The position numbers and the translations under genes were made by a program. Positions 9,855 through 18,614 of a stretch of 64,000 nt of DNA are shown one piece after another; position 1 is the stretch's first letter, and each line of letters opens with the position of its first letter. The notes below the pieces were generated by a model. The model did no database searches, was not told the DNA's origin, and worked only from the letters and a program-made list of their open reading frames with translations. The DNA is from Chromohalobacter sp. 11-W (GTDB taxonomy: Bacteria > Pseudomonadota > Gammaproteobacteria > Pseudomonadales > Halomonadaceae): assembly GCF_029889905.1 (NCBI RefSeq), contig NZ_JARANZ010000002.1, positions 1-64,000 of the forward strand, given 5' to 3'.

Positions 9855-10772
9855 GTGAATCTTGAAACCAAGTGGCTCGAAGATTTCGTTGCCCTCGCCA
9901 ATACACGCAGTTTTTCCGCGTCGGCGAGACAACGGCACGTCACCCAGCCTGCTTTCAGCCGACGCATCCGCTCCTTGGAACAAGCCGTGGGTGCCACCCT
10001 GGTCGACCGTTCCACGACGCCTATCGGGTTGACCCCGGAAGGGCAGTTGTTCCTGGTCACGGCACGTAGCATGGTCGAGCAGTTGAGCGAATGCCTTGCC
10101 CATTTGCGTGGCCTGTCGATGGCCAACGAAGCACTCGATATCGTCGCCGCGCATTCGCTGGCGTTGACGTTTTTCCCGCGTTGGATTTCACGCTTACAAA
10201 AGGGCGTGGGTGAACTTCCGACGCGGTTGGTAGCCATGAACGTCGGGGATGCCATTCATGTGTTGCGCGAAGGCAACTGCGACCTGATGCTGGCCTATTA
10301 CGATCCCTATGCCAGCATGCAGCTAGATGGCGAGGCCTTCCCTTCATTTTCCATCGGTCAGGTGAAAATGCTGCCGGTTTGCGTGCCTAACGCCGATGGC
10401 ACCCCACGCTTTGCACTGGACGACGAGGCGGGTATCCCATTTCTCGCCTATACCCAAGGCGCCTTTCTGGGACGTAGCGTACGCATGCTGCTCAAGAACG
10501 ATCCGCTACGCATGCGCCTCAAGACCGTCTATGAGACTGCCATGGCGGAAGGCCTCAAGGGGATGGCCCTTCAGGGAGTCGGCATGGCGTGGATTCCCGA
10601 TTTCTGCATCCGCGAAGAGCTCGCTGCAGGGCGCCTGGTCCGCGCGGGAGACCCGCAATGGGATATTCCCCTGGAGATTCGTCTGTACCGATGTTCGTTG
10701 GTGCACAAGCCCGGCGTCGAGAAGCTCTGGCGGCAGATGATGAAGTTACCGCGCGACTTCCTGCAGGCATGA
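9855..10772 (+). CDS. LysR-type regulator, HypT/YjiE-like
   Basis: A 305-residue LysR-family DNA-binding regulator. The N-terminal winged helix begins NLETKWLEDFVALANTRSFS and contains VTQPAFSRRIRSLEQAVG, which resembles E. coli HypT (YjiE), the hypochlorite-responsive activator, as does IVAAHSLAL in the effector domain. I chose GTG at 9855 because AGGAG ends 5 bases upstream; GTG at 9849 overlaps that site. The gene stands alone and converges on the NadM-Nudix gene 20 bases away, so its targets are not evident. A second, related regulator lies at 41512-42429. Confidence 0.85.
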   Translation: MNLETKWLEDFVALANTRSFSASARQRHVTQPAFSRRIRSLEQAVGATLVDRSTTPIGLTPEGQLFLVTARSMVEQLSECLAHLRGLSMANEALDIVAAHSLALTFFPRWISRLQKGVGELPTRLVAMNVGDAIHVLREGNCDLMLAYYDPYASMQLDGEAFPSFSIGQVKMLPVCVPNADGTPRFALDDEAGIPFLAYTQGAFLGRSVRMLLKNDPLRMRLKTVYETAMAEGLKGMALQGVGMAWIPDFCIREELAAGRLVRAGDPQWDIPLEIRLYRCSLVHKPGVEKLWRQMMKLPRDFLQA

Positions 10773-10792
10773 ATATGCGACAGCGACTCGCG

Positions 10793-11896
10793 TCATGGCG
10801 TGGCCATGCCGGCCGGCAAGCCTAGGAAGTTCTGAATGATGAAGAAATGATCCTCGAACAACGCTTCAGGGTCGAGGTCGGCCAGTGCGACCCAATGGGC
10901 TTGCTCACCACTGCGCGAAGGCTTGAGCTGGGGGAGTTGCTGTTCGGGCCGCAGGGCAAAATAGAAAGCCTGCGCCAAGGTGCGCCCGCGCCAGCTGCGA
11001 TGGGGGTCATCGAACAAGCGCTGGCCACGCAGCGAACCTTTGAGCACGGCTTCGGGAATCTTGAGGCGCACCCGCTCACGCAGCTCGCGCAAGCAGGCAT
11101 CCAGCAAACGCTCCTGGGGCTGGATGAAGCCTCCCGGCAAGGCGAGCAGTCCCTTACCGGGTGCCGCTCGACGCTCCACCAGCAGCACATGCCCGGATTG
11201 CACCACAACGGCATCGACGGTCACAAAAACCGGAGGATAGGGTGCCTGCGCCCAGGCCTTACGATACTCCTCGAGCAGATGCTGTTCTTCCCACAATTGC
11301 GCGCATTCGGGTGTTTCGAGAAAGCGCCGTAGCACATCGCGGACCGGCGCCGAAAGGCCGCTGCTTTCATCACGCGCCAAGTAATCGCCTGCCAATGCCG
11401 GTTGGCCGAACAACGCCTCGCGAATTCGGTTGGCCGAGACATCGCTGACGAGAGGGACGCTGACCGACTCCCACTGCGGAAACAGCGTGAGGTAGTAGCT
11501 CGACTGACCGCGACTGGCACCGATCAAACCGATTCGGGGTAACCGGCCTTGTTGGGGAACGACCACATCGCGCACCCGACGCTGCACATCGCGTACCCAG
11601 ACATCGTTATTGTAGAGTGCATCCAGTAACGGCGTGATTTCGAGACGCGCGTTGTCATCAGCGTCGAAGCATTCGCGCAGCATGTCGCGGCGCTCTTCGA
11701 AGCGCCAGGGGTTGCGCAGTGAGCGAGCCTGCCAGGCGGATCCTACCATCACGATCACCTGCCGTGCCTGCCTCAACGCCTCGCGTATGACGCTGATATG
11801 CCCTCGATGCGGCGGTTGGAAACGCCCAATGAAGACCAGGCAATCGAAGGCATAGGGCGTATCGGAGGAGGGAGAGGACGTGATGGCGTTGGACAT
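10793..11896 (-). CDS. Bifunctional NMN adenylyltransferase / Nudix protein (NadM-Nudix)
   Basis: A 367-residue two-domain cytoplasmic protein. Residues about 18-190 are a NadM-type nucleotidyltransferase that would make NAD from NMN and ATP: FIGRFQPPHRGH near 22-33 holds the nucleotide-binding HxGH, and SANRIRE near 154 matches the ISxTxxR-like element. Residues about 222-360 are a Nudix domain, in homologues an ADP-ribose pyrophosphatase. The Nudix box GFIQPQE-x7-RELRER (256-275) has arginine 275 where the consensus has a metal-binding glutamate, so hydrolase activity is doubtful. The ATG at 11896 has GGAG 5 bases upstream. It is divergent from the YihY-type gene. Confidence 0.9.
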   Translation of the reverse strand: MSNAITSSPSSDTPYAFDCLVFIGRFQPPHRGHISVIREALRQARQVIVMVGSAWQARSLRNPWRFEERRDMLRECFDADDNARLEITPLLDALYNNDVWVRDVQRRVRDVVVPQQGRLPRIGLIGASRGQSSYYLTLFPQWESVSVPLVSDVSANRIREALFGQPALAGDYLARDESSGLSAPVRDVLRRFLETPECAQLWEEQHLLEEYRKAWAQAPYPPVFVTVDAVVVQSGHVLLVERRAAPGKGLLALPGGFIQPQERLLDACLRELRERVRLKIPEAVLKGSLRGQRLFDDPHRSWRGRTLAQAFYFALRPEQQLPQLKPSRSGEQAHWVALADLDPEALFEDHFFIIQNFLGLPAGMATP

Positions 11897-12036
11897 GAAG
11901 GCTCCGTCAGCAGGGCCGGGCCATTATGAGCAGCCACTCGAGGCTCTGCAATATAAGCAGTGGCCGGGGCATCTGCGCTATCCTGAGACCAAGCTTCGTT
12001 GAGCCCATCATTCATCATTTCCGACAAGGAGTGTCC

Positions 12037-12996
12037 GTGATCAATCTTTCGCCGCGCTATTGGTATCGCATCGTCGTCAACGCCGCGACCTTATGGCTGG
12101 AACACAATGCGTTCAGCTTCGCGGGTTCCCTGGCGTTTTACACCCTGTTTTCACTGGCGCCGACGATCATCATCGCGGTCACCGTGATTGGGCTGGTTCT
12201 TGGGGAAGACGCCGCGCAAGGCCAGATCGTGGCGCAGTTGCAGGACACCATGGGTCAGGACGCCGCCATGGCGATTCAGCAAGCGGTGGCGCAGTCGCGC
12301 ATCGAAAGCTCCGGCATCTTGCCGACTTTACTTGGCTTTGGCGCGCTGGTGGTCGGGGCCACGACCGTCTTCGCGCAGATGCAATTTTCCCTCAATACGC
12401 TGTGGGGCGTGACAGCGCGTCCCGATCGCAACGGGCTTTGGCTTTTCATCAAGAAGCGTCTGCTGTCGCTGACCGTGGTGCTGGCGGTGGGCTTCATCCT
12501 CATGGTGTCGTTGGTGCTGAGCGTGATGCTGCGTGCCTTTTTCAGGTATGCAAGCGACTGGCTGCCGGGTGTCAACGCGCTCTTGGGTAGTGCCGAATTC
12601 CTCGTCTCGCTGGCGGTGATTGCACTGTTTTTCGCCGCTATTTTCAAGGTGTTGCCGGATGTCGTGGTGAGTTGGAGAGATGTTATGGTCGGCGCGATCG
12701 TGACGGCGGTGCTGTTTGCGATCGGGCGCTACGCCATCGCCGCGTATCTAGCCTATACCGCCACGGCGTCGACATACGGCGCGGCGGGATCGGTCGTTCT
12801 GGTATTGCTGTGGGTTTACTACAGCTCACTGATTCTGCTGTATGGCGCCGCCTTCACCCGCACTCATCTCGAAGCGCGTGGCAAGCGTATCGTACCTCGC
12901 AACTCTGCAGTCTCGGTCAAGCGCGAATTCGTGGATTCGCCTGAACACTCCGCTACCCAAGCGACGTCCGCAAGCAAAGGAGAGGGCCATGCATGA
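12037..12996 (+). CDS. YihY/BrkB-family inner membrane protein
   Basis: A 319-residue polytopic membrane protein of the YihY/UPF0761 (formerly BrkB) family, often mislabelled ribonuclease BN. Six hydrophobic segments can be seen, for instance around FAGSLAFYTLFSLAPTIIIA (residues about 25-50), LPTLLGFGALVVGATTVFAQ (about 95-115) and VVLVLLWVYYSSLILLYGAA (about 250-272). The AFYTLFSLAP motif is typical. GTG at 12037 is preferred because AAGGAG ends 5 bases upstream; the frame stays open further upstream without support. Its stop overlaps the acylphosphatase start by 8 bases, suggesting translational coupling. Biochemical role unknown. Confidence 0.88.
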   Translation: MINLSPRYWYRIVVNAATLWLEHNAFSFAGSLAFYTLFSLAPTIIIAVTVIGLVLGEDAAQGQIVAQLQDTMGQDAAMAIQQAVAQSRIESSGILPTLLGFGALVVGATTVFAQMQFSLNTLWGVTARPDRNGLWLFIKKRLLSLTVVLAVGFILMVSLVLSVMLRAFFRYASDWLPGVNALLGSAEFLVSLAVIALFFAAIFKVLPDVVVSWRDVMVGAIVTAVLFAIGRYAIAAYLAYTATASTYGAAGSVVLVLLWVYYSSLILLYGAAFTRTHLEARGKRIVPRNSAVSVKREFVDSPEHSATQATSASKGEGHA

Positions 12997-13261
12997 ATAT
13001 TGTCTCAAGGCCTGGGTCACCGGCCGCGTGCAAGGCGTCGGATTTCGTGCCGCGTCACGCGAGCAAGCGTTAAAGGAAGAGCTCACGGGGCATGCCAGGA
13101 ACCTCGGCGATGGTCGCGTCGAAGTGCTGCTATGCGGCGAGCGGTCGGCTGTCGACCGTGTCGTGCGCTGGCTGTGGCAAGGGCCACCGGCGTCGCGCGT
13201 TACTCATGTCGAGTGTGAAAAGGTCGACGCCACGCCCCCGAATACCTTCGAGCCTAGTTAA
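12989..13261 (+). CDS. acyP: Acylphosphatase
   Basis: A 90-residue enzyme that hydrolyses acyl phosphates. The signature VTGRVQGVGFRAASREQA near residue 8 carries the catalytic arginine (R19 in GFR). The second family motif normally reads GWVxN; here GHARNLGDGRVEVLLCG keeps the catalytic asparagine. The ATG at 12989 lies inside the end of the YihY-type gene, with AGGAGAGG 6 bases upstream. The pair is transcribed together and ends at a terminator 4 bases after this stop. Confidence 0.93.
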   Translation: MHEYCLKAWVTGRVQGVGFRAASREQALKEELTGHARNLGDGRVEVLLCGERSAVDRVVRWLWQGPPASRVTHVECEKVDATPPNTFEPS

Positions 13262-13264
13262 AAC

Positions 13265-13306
13265 TGCCCCCGCACTGCTCCGGTATGGGCCGAGAAGGCG
13301 GGGGCA
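13265..13306. terminator. Terminator hairpin between convergent genes
   Basis: Nine-base inverted repeat TGCCCCCGC (13265-13273) / GCGGGGGCA (13298-13306) with a 24-base loop. It lies between acylphosphatase on the plus strand and nucleoside hydrolase on the minus strand and may serve both. No long T-run is present on either side. Confidence 0.6.
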
Positions 13307-13313
13307 ATTGCCC

Positions 13314-14258
13314 TCAGCGGGTCAGTGTCTCGACGATCCAATTCACGACGGCTTCCCCCTCGGCGCTCATGCACACATCGACGAGCGGCGTACGTGCCCA
13401 ACGCGGATCAATGAAGGCGCGCTCTTGTGGCGCAAACAGCGTCTGGCCTTCGGCGTCGCCCTCTGTGACGACATTCAAGTGTCCGCGTACGGTCGTGAAG
13501 AGTTCTGGACGCATCAACCATGCCAAGGCACAGCTGTCGTGTGGGCAACAGCCATCGATATCCAGCGCCGTGCGGTAGAATGCGCGATAAAACGCATAGC
13601 TGCCGGCCAAGACTTCGCCCAGCTTGCCTTGGGCCGCGGCTATCTTGTCCATCTGTGCAGGGCCCAGCACGCAGCGATGCGTCGCATCGAGCCCCACCAG
13701 GGTCAGTGGCCAGCCCGCCGTCAATACGCGTGCGGCGGCATGCGGGTCATTGAAGATATTGGCCTCGGCGACGGGCGTGACGTTGCCGCCCTCGCGAATC
13801 GACCCACCCATGACGACGACCTGTTTGACACGATCGACGATGCCCGGGTCAAGCTGCAGGGCGGCGGCGAGATTGCCCAGCGGGCCAACAGCGACCAGCG
13901 TGACCTCGCCGGGGCGGGCATTGACCTGCTCGACGATGAACTGGGGTGCACTGATCGTTTCGGCGCGATGGCTCGGAGCCGGCAAGGGATGATTGCCCAG
14001 CCCGTTGTCGCCGTGGATATGCGCCGGCGCCGGATGTTTGAGCTTGACCAGGGGCGCCGCGGCGCCTTGTGCGACGGGGATGCGTTGGTCGGCGAGCTCC
14101 GCGAGCAGCAGCGCATTGGTGGTGGCGGTCTCGATATCGACATTGCCGTAGGTCGTGGTCATGCCGAGCAATTCGATCTCGGGATGCGCGAGGGCGATGG
14201 CAATGGCTTGGGCGTCGTCTACGCCAGGATCGGTATCGAAAATAAGAGGTGTGGTCAT
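13314..14258 (-). CDS. Inosine-uridine-type nucleoside hydrolase
   Basis: Cleaves the N-glycosidic bond of ribonucleosides to give ribose and base. The 314-residue product has the calcium-binding motif DTDPGVDDAQAIAIALA at residues 8-24, VGPLGNLAAAL near 130 and NIFNDPHAAARVL near 168, all typical of the IUNH family (RihA/B/C). It is the last gene of a minus-strand set after ribokinase, which could phosphorylate the released ribose. Preference for purine or pyrimidine nucleosides cannot be read from the sequence. Confidence 0.93.
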   Translation of the reverse strand: MTTPLIFDTDPGVDDAQAIAIALAHPEIELLGMTTTYGNVDIETATTNALLLAELADQRIPVAQGAAAPLVKLKHPAPAHIHGDNGLGNHPLPAPSHRAETISAPQFIVEQVNARPGEVTLVAVGPLGNLAAALQLDPGIVDRVKQVVVMGGSIREGGNVTPVAEANIFNDPHAAARVLTAGWPLTLVGLDATHRCVLGPAQMDKIAAAQGKLGEVLAGSYAFYRAFYRTALDIDGCCPHDSCALAWLMRPELFTTVRGHLNVVTEGDAEGQTLFAPQERAFIDPRWARTPLVDVCMSAEGEAVVNWIVETLTR

Positions 14259-14312
14259 GAAAATCCTGTGTCAAATAACGGACAAGTAATCAGCAAACGG
14301 TGTCGAAGGTGA

Positions 14313-15233
14313 TCAGTGGCGCAAGACATCGCGTGCTGGCCAGTCACGAGAAGTCGCCGCAACTTCGCTGGCGAGCGGGATGCTGGGCGCTGCGCCGCTG
14401 CGTTGTACGCACAAGGCCGCGGCGGCGCTCGCTTCGTGCAGGCAGGTTTCGATGGGGGCCTCCCGTTGGCGTGCGGCCATGAAGTAACCGATGAAGGTAT
14501 CGCCGGCTGCGGTCGTGTCCACGGCTTCAACAGGGAACGCCGGAAGCTCGAGGCGCTGGGCACCATGCTGATAACGTACGCCGTCGCGTCCTAGCGTTAA
14601 CACCAGCTCGACCTCGGGCAGCCGTTGATAGAGGGCATCCATGAGTTCGGCGACCCCAGCGTGTTCGTCGAGCCCCGCCAGGGCCGCGGCCTCGCCACGA
14701 TTGAGGAATAGTATCTGGCACAATTCGAGCGGCAACGCGTGCACATTGGCGCCTAGAGGCGCGGGGTTGAAAGCGATCTGCATGCCATGGCGTGCGGCAA
14801 GCGTCATGACGCTCTCGAGCGCATTGCACTCGTTTTGCAACAAGAGCCAATCGTCCGCGGTTACCGAGGTCATCAGGGCGTCGAGATGACGTTCCTTGAA
14901 GCCATGGTTAGCCCCAGGGCTGAGAATAATGGCGTTTTCGGCGTGGTCGTCGACCTGAATGACGGCATGCCCGCTAGCGTCGGCAGTAAGTTCGATCAGG
15001 GATGTATTGACGCCCGCCTGGGTGAGGATTTCCAACACCCAGCGGTCGTTCTGAGACACACGCCCCCAATGCGTGACGTCACCGCCTGCACGCGCCATGG
15101 CCAGTGACTGATTGGCGCCTTTACCGCCCAGTACCTGCGTAAAACTCTGGCTGGACAATGTTTCGCCGGGACGCACCAGATGACTGACGCGGTAGACATA
15201 ATCGATATTGATGGAACCGTAGTTGTAAAGCAT
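14313..15233 (-). CDS. rbsK: Ribokinase (PfkB family)
   Basis: Phosphorylates D-ribose to ribose 5-phosphate. The 306-residue protein has the substrate-binding VLGGKGANQSLAMARAGG near residue 35 and the PfkB signature VDTTAAGDTFIGYF near 245, with the catalytic aspartate in AAGD. The second glycine pair GGKGANQ is characteristic of ribokinase rather than fructokinase. It is transcribed between a 2-hydroxyacid dehydrogenase and a nucleoside hydrolase with gaps of 28 and 54 bases. No ribose transporter or rbsR is present in the window. Confidence 0.88.
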   Translation of the reverse strand: MLYNYGSINIDYVYRVSHLVRPGETLSSQSFTQVLGGKGANQSLAMARAGGDVTHWGRVSQNDRWVLEILTQAGVNTSLIELTADASGHAVIQVDDHAENAIILSPGANHGFKERHLDALMTSVTADDWLLLQNECNALESVMTLAARHGMQIAFNPAPLGANVHALPLELCQILFLNRGEAAALAGLDEHAGVAELMDALYQRLPEVELVLTLGRDGVRYQHGAQRLELPAFPVEAVDTTAAGDTFIGYFMAARQREAPIETCLHEASAAAALCVQRSGAAPSIPLASEVAATSRDWPARDVLRH

Positions 15234-15261
15234 GCAAGCTCCCGGCTTTAAAGCTTATGTA

Positions 15262-16203
15262 TTAAGCGCGCGAGGCGAGCCATTGATGCAGGTTGTCGCG
15301 CGTCAGGCTGACGACGTTGGTGCGAGCTTCCGGCGAGATCCAAGCGCTGTGCGGGGTAACGATGAGGTTGAGTGGCTCATCCATGGCCTCGATGAGCGCA
15401 TGCCCCTGACGTGGCGGCTCTTGAGGTAGGCTATCGACGCCGAGCCCGCCAATCGATCCGCCCCGCAGCGCTTCCAACGCTGCCTCTTCGTCTATGATAC
15501 CGCCCCGTGCGCAATTGACCAGCAAGGCGCCGGGCTTGAAACGGGTTAGCATCTCGGCGTCGACGAGATGCCGTGTCTGCTCGGTCAGCGGGCAGTGTAG
15601 GCTCAATACATCGAGCTCGCTCGCCAGTGACGCTAGGGAAGGGCGCGAATCCTGGGCTTCGTTGCCGGGGCGCGCGGCAAAAGTGACGCGCATGCCGAAG
15701 GCCTCGGCCAAGCGCGACACGGCGCGACCGAGCTCGCCATGACCAACGATAACGAGATGCTTGTCGGCCAGTTGCAGAGTGCGATGATCGAGCAAGCAGA
15801 ACAATGCACTTTCATTCCAGCGACCGGCGGCCACATCGCGCATGTAAAGCGGCAGGCGATTGGCGAGGGCAAGCATCAACATCAGGGTATGTTGAGCCAC
15901 GCTCGCCGTGCCGTAGGCGGAAACGTTACGTACCTCAATGCCGCGATCTCGAGCGGCTTGCATGTCGATATTGTTGGTGCCCGTCGCTAACACGCAGATC
16001 AATTTAAGGTCGGGCAGGGACGCGAGCAAATCGCCGTCCAGTACCACCTTATTGGTGATGGCGATATCGGCGTTGTCGAGACGCGGCTGGCGCTCATCGA
16101 TGGCGGTATGCGCATGGACTTCGAGGGTATCGACCGCCGCGTGCAACGGCGAGAGATCAATATCGTCGCCGAGGCTGGCGGCATCGAGAATCACGGCTTT
16201 CAT
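15262..16203 (-). CDS. NAD-dependent D-2-hydroxyacid dehydrogenase
   Basis: A 313-residue member of the D-isomer 2-hydroxyacid dehydrogenase family (glycerate/hydroxypyruvate type). It shows the NAD-binding GHGELGRAVSRLAEAFG near residue 147, the signature LLVNCARGGIIDEEAALEAL near 225 with the substrate arginine, and the catalytic-histidine region VTPHSAWIS near 285. The ATG at 16203 has AAGGAT upstream and fits the family; the frame continues 60 bases further without support. It is the first gene of the unit that includes ribokinase and nucleoside hydrolase. Why a hydroxyacid dehydrogenase sits with ribose salvage is unclear. Confidence 0.87.
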   Translation of the reverse strand: MKAVILDAASLGDDIDLSPLHAAVDTLEVHAHTAIDERQPRLDNADIAITNKVVLDGDLLASLPDLKLICVLATGTNNIDMQAARDRGIEVRNVSAYGTASVAQHTLMLMLALANRLPLYMRDVAAGRWNESALFCLLDHRTLQLADKHLVIVGHGELGRAVSRLAEAFGMRVTFAARPGNEAQDSRPSLASLASELDVLSLHCPLTEQTRHLVDAEMLTRFKPGALLVNCARGGIIDEEAALEALRGGSIGGLGVDSLPQEPPRQGHALIEAMDEPLNLIVTPHSAWISPEARTNVVSLTRDNLHQWLASRA

Positions 16204-16283
16204 GCGACATCCTTTTCTTTTAACGAAGTGAAGTGAGTCTGGCATCGTGGCGGCAAGCTGCATGATATCGAGCCCCGATACGC

Positions 16284-16314
16284 TTGCCCGCTGGGTGGCG
16301 CAACGCGCTATAAT
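16284..16314 (+). promoter_or_regulatory. Candidate promoter for fmdB-aspS
   Basis: Perfect -10 TATAAT at 16309-16314; the nearest -35-like sequence is TTGCCC at 16284-16289 with a 19-base spacer. It lies in the 217-base region between the divergent dehydrogenase and fmdB genes. Confidence 0.45.
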
Positions 16315-16420
16315 GAGCGGCTTTCGGAAAAGGCTTGGAAAGTGCGATCTCCGGCCCTATATCCCTGCCACCGCGCGAGCGTCGCGCGGGCGCTTCTTGA
16401 TGACATGAATGGTGAGAACC

Positions 16421-16678
16421 ATGCCCATCTACGAGTATGAGTGCAAGGCCTGCGGCCATCGCCTGGAAAAGCTGCAGAAAGTCAGCGCGGCAGCGCTGAC
16501 CGATTGTCCACGCTGCGAGCGCGCGGAATTATCACGCTTGATCTCCGCGGCGGGCTTTCGCCTGGCCGGCGGCGGATGGTATGAAACCGACTTCAAATCG
16601 GGGCAAAAACGCAATCTCGCGGGAGAGGCTTCCGCGCCCTCCACGTCTACCGAGACCGGCAACAAGACGCCCGCCTGA
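16421..16678 (+). CDS. FmdB-family zinc-ribbon protein
   Basis: An 85-residue protein beginning MPIYEYECKACGH, the standard FmdB start. Two CxxC pairs (CKAC near residue 8 and CPRC near 29) form a zinc ribbon; then GGGWYETDFK is typical, and the tail is low-complexity Ser/Thr/Gly. I prefer the ATG at 16421 over one 12 bases earlier because the family starts here and GGTGAG lies upstream. It precedes aspS in many proteobacteria, as here. FmdB was proposed as a regulator of formamidase genes in a methylotroph; its role in proteobacteria is unknown. Confidence 0.9.
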   Translation: MPIYEYECKACGHRLEKLQKVSAAALTDCPRCERAELSRLISAAGFRLAGGGWYETDFKSGQKRNLAGEASAPSTSTETGNKTPA

Positions 16679-16744
16679 CGTGTTCGGCGCCGTTCGGGCG
16701 GCGCCGAATCGCCCCATGAAATACGCAACGAAACAGGATAAGAC

Positions 16745-18529
16745 ATGCGCAGTCACTATTGCGGTCAATTGAACGAAACCCAGGTGGATCAGGAAGTCGC
16801 GCTCTGCGGCTGGATACATCGTCGGCGCGATCACGGGGGAGTGATTTTCCTCGATTTGCGCGACCGCGATGGTATCGCCCAGGTCGTGGTCGATCCCGAT
16901 ACTCCCGAGGCATTCGCCAATGCCGATCGTGCCCGCAACGAGTTTGTACTGCGCATTCGCGGACGCATTCGCCTGCGCCCTGAAGGCACCCAGAACCCCA
17001 ACATGCCCACCGGTATGATCGAGGTGCTGGCATCAAACGTCGAAGTGCTCAATACAGCGGCCACACCACCGTTCCAGCTCGACGAGCATGGCAAGGTCGG
17101 CGAGGAGACGCGTCTCAAGCACCGTTACATCGACCTGCGTCGCCCGGAGATGATCGACAAGCTGCGGCTGCGTTCGCGGATCACGCATAGCGTCCGCGCG
17201 TATCTCGAAGCCCAAGGCTTTCTGGATATCGAGACACCGATTCTGACGCGCGCCACGCCGGAAGGCGCTCGCGATTACCTGGTGCCGAGCCGTACGCATC
17301 CGGGTGAGTTCTTTGCCTTGCCGCAGTCACCGCAGCTGTTCAAGCAGTTATTGATGGTGTCGGGCTTCGACCGTTACTACCAGATCGCAAAGTGCTTCCG
17401 TGACGAAGACTTGCGTGCCGATCGCCAGCCCGAGTTCACCCAGATCGACCTCGAGGCCTCGTTCGTCGAAGAAAGCGACATCATGTCCTTGACCGAAGAC
17501 ATGATCCGTCAGCTGTTCCGGGACGTGCTCGATGTCAGCCTGCCGGCATTCCCCAAGATGCCGTACAGCGAAGCGATGAATCGCTATGGTTCGGACAAGC
17601 CCGACCTGCGTATCCCGCTCGAGCTGGTCGATGTCAACGATCTGATGCGTGATGTCGACTTCAAGGTGTTCTCCGGTCCGGCCAAGGCTGATGACGGGCG
17701 CGTGGCAGCGCTCAAGGTCACCGGTGGCGCCAAGTTGTCGCGCAAGGAAATCGATGCCTACACCGATTTCGTCAACATCTACGGTGCCAAGGGGCTGGCC
17801 TGGATCAAGGTCAACGAGCGCGCCAAGGGCATCGAAGGGCTGCAGTCGCCCATCGTCAAGTTCATGGACGGCGTGGTCGACGAGCTGCTTACGCGTGTCG
17901 ACGCTCAAGATGGCGACATTATCTTCTTCGGTGCCGACAAGGCACGCATCGTCAATGAAGCCCTGGGCGCGTTGCGCGTCAAACTTGGCGAAGATCTCGA
18001 TCTTTATACCCAAGCGTGGGCGCCGCTGTGGGTCGTGGACTTCCCCATGTTCGAAGCCGACGATGCCGGCCGCCTGGCGGCCTTGCACCATCCGTTTACC
18101 GCACCGTCGTGCTCGCCGGAAGCTCTCAAGGCAGAGCCGGCCAAAGCGTTGTCACGCGCCTACGATATGGTGCTCAACGGCACTGAGCTGGGTGGCGGCT
18201 CGATCCGTATCCACGATCAGGCCATGCAGCGTACGGTCTTCGACGTGCTGGGTATCGGTGAGGAAGAAGCCGAGGAAAAGTTTGGCTTCCTGCTCGACGC
18301 TCTCCGGTTCGGCGCCCCCCCCCATGGCGGGCTGGCCTTCGGCCTCGACCGTCTGGTCATGCTGATGAGCGGCGCCAAGACCATTCGCGAAGTCATCGCG
18401 TTTCCCAAGACGCAGAGTGCCGCCTGCCTGATGACCGACGCGCCGGGCGAGGTCAGCGCCGAGCAGCTCAAGGAGCTCAACATTCGCTTGCGCCAGAAGG
18501 CACAGCAAGGCGGTAACGGCGAGCTCTGA
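16745..18529 (+). CDS. aspS: Aspartyl-tRNA synthetase
   Basis: Class II synthetase that charges tRNA with aspartate. At 594 residues it is the bacterial type with an N-terminal OB-fold anticodon domain (residues about 15-105), the catalytic core, and an inserted GAD domain (about 290-420). Visible motifs are motif 1/2 regions ([21 protein letters not shown] split across residues about 158-180, [18 protein letters not shown] near 217) and motif 3 [15 protein letters not shown] near 530. Whether it is discriminating depends on whether the genome has asnS or gatCAB, which is not visible here. A run of nine C's encodes part of GAPPHGG near 18320. Confidence 0.98.
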   Translation: MRSHYCGQLNETQVDQEVALCGWIHRRRDHGGVIFLDLRDRDGIAQVVVDPDTPEAFANADRARNEFVLRIRGRIRLRPEGTQNPNMPTGMIEVLASNVEVLNTAATPPFQLDEHGKVGEETRLKHRYIDLRRPEMIDKLRLRSRITHSVRAYLEAQGFLDIETPILTRATPEGARDYLVPSRTHPGEFFALPQSPQLFKQLLMVSGFDRYYQIAKCFRDEDLRADRQPEFTQIDLEASFVEESDIMSLTEDMIRQLFRDVLDVSLPAFPKMPYSEAMNRYGSDKPDLRIPLELVDVNDLMRDVDFKVFSGPAKADDGRVAALKVTGGAKLSRKEIDAYTDFVNIYGAKGLAWIKVNERAKGIEGLQSPIVKFMDGVVDELLTRVDAQDGDIIFFGADKARIVNEALGALRVKLGEDLDLYTQAWAPLWVVDFPMFEADDAGRLAALHHPFTAPSCSPEALKAEPAKALSRAYDMVLNGTELGGGSIRIHDQAMQRTVFDVLGIGEEEAEEKFGFLLDALRFGAPPHGGLAFGLDRLVMLMSGAKTIREVIAFPKTQSAACLMTDAPGEVSAEQLKELNIRLRQKAQQGGNGEL

Positions 18530-18614
18530 CGAGCGCCTCTCGTTTCCCCGGCGTCGCCTCGGCGCCGGGTGTCCTGCAAACGCGAACGCCTGTTTTTTAA
18601 GGAGTGACGTCGAT

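Noticed and set aside
13092-14312. 406-codon open frame on the plus strand opposite the nucleoside hydrolase
   Set aside because: It runs antisense to a clear IUNH-family gene, its protein shows no recognisable motif, and long antisense frames are expected in GC-rich coding DNA.
18547-18569. GC-rich hairpin CCCGGCG/CGCCGGG after aspS as a terminator
   Set aside because: No T-run follows and yebC starts shortly after; left as an undefined hairpin.
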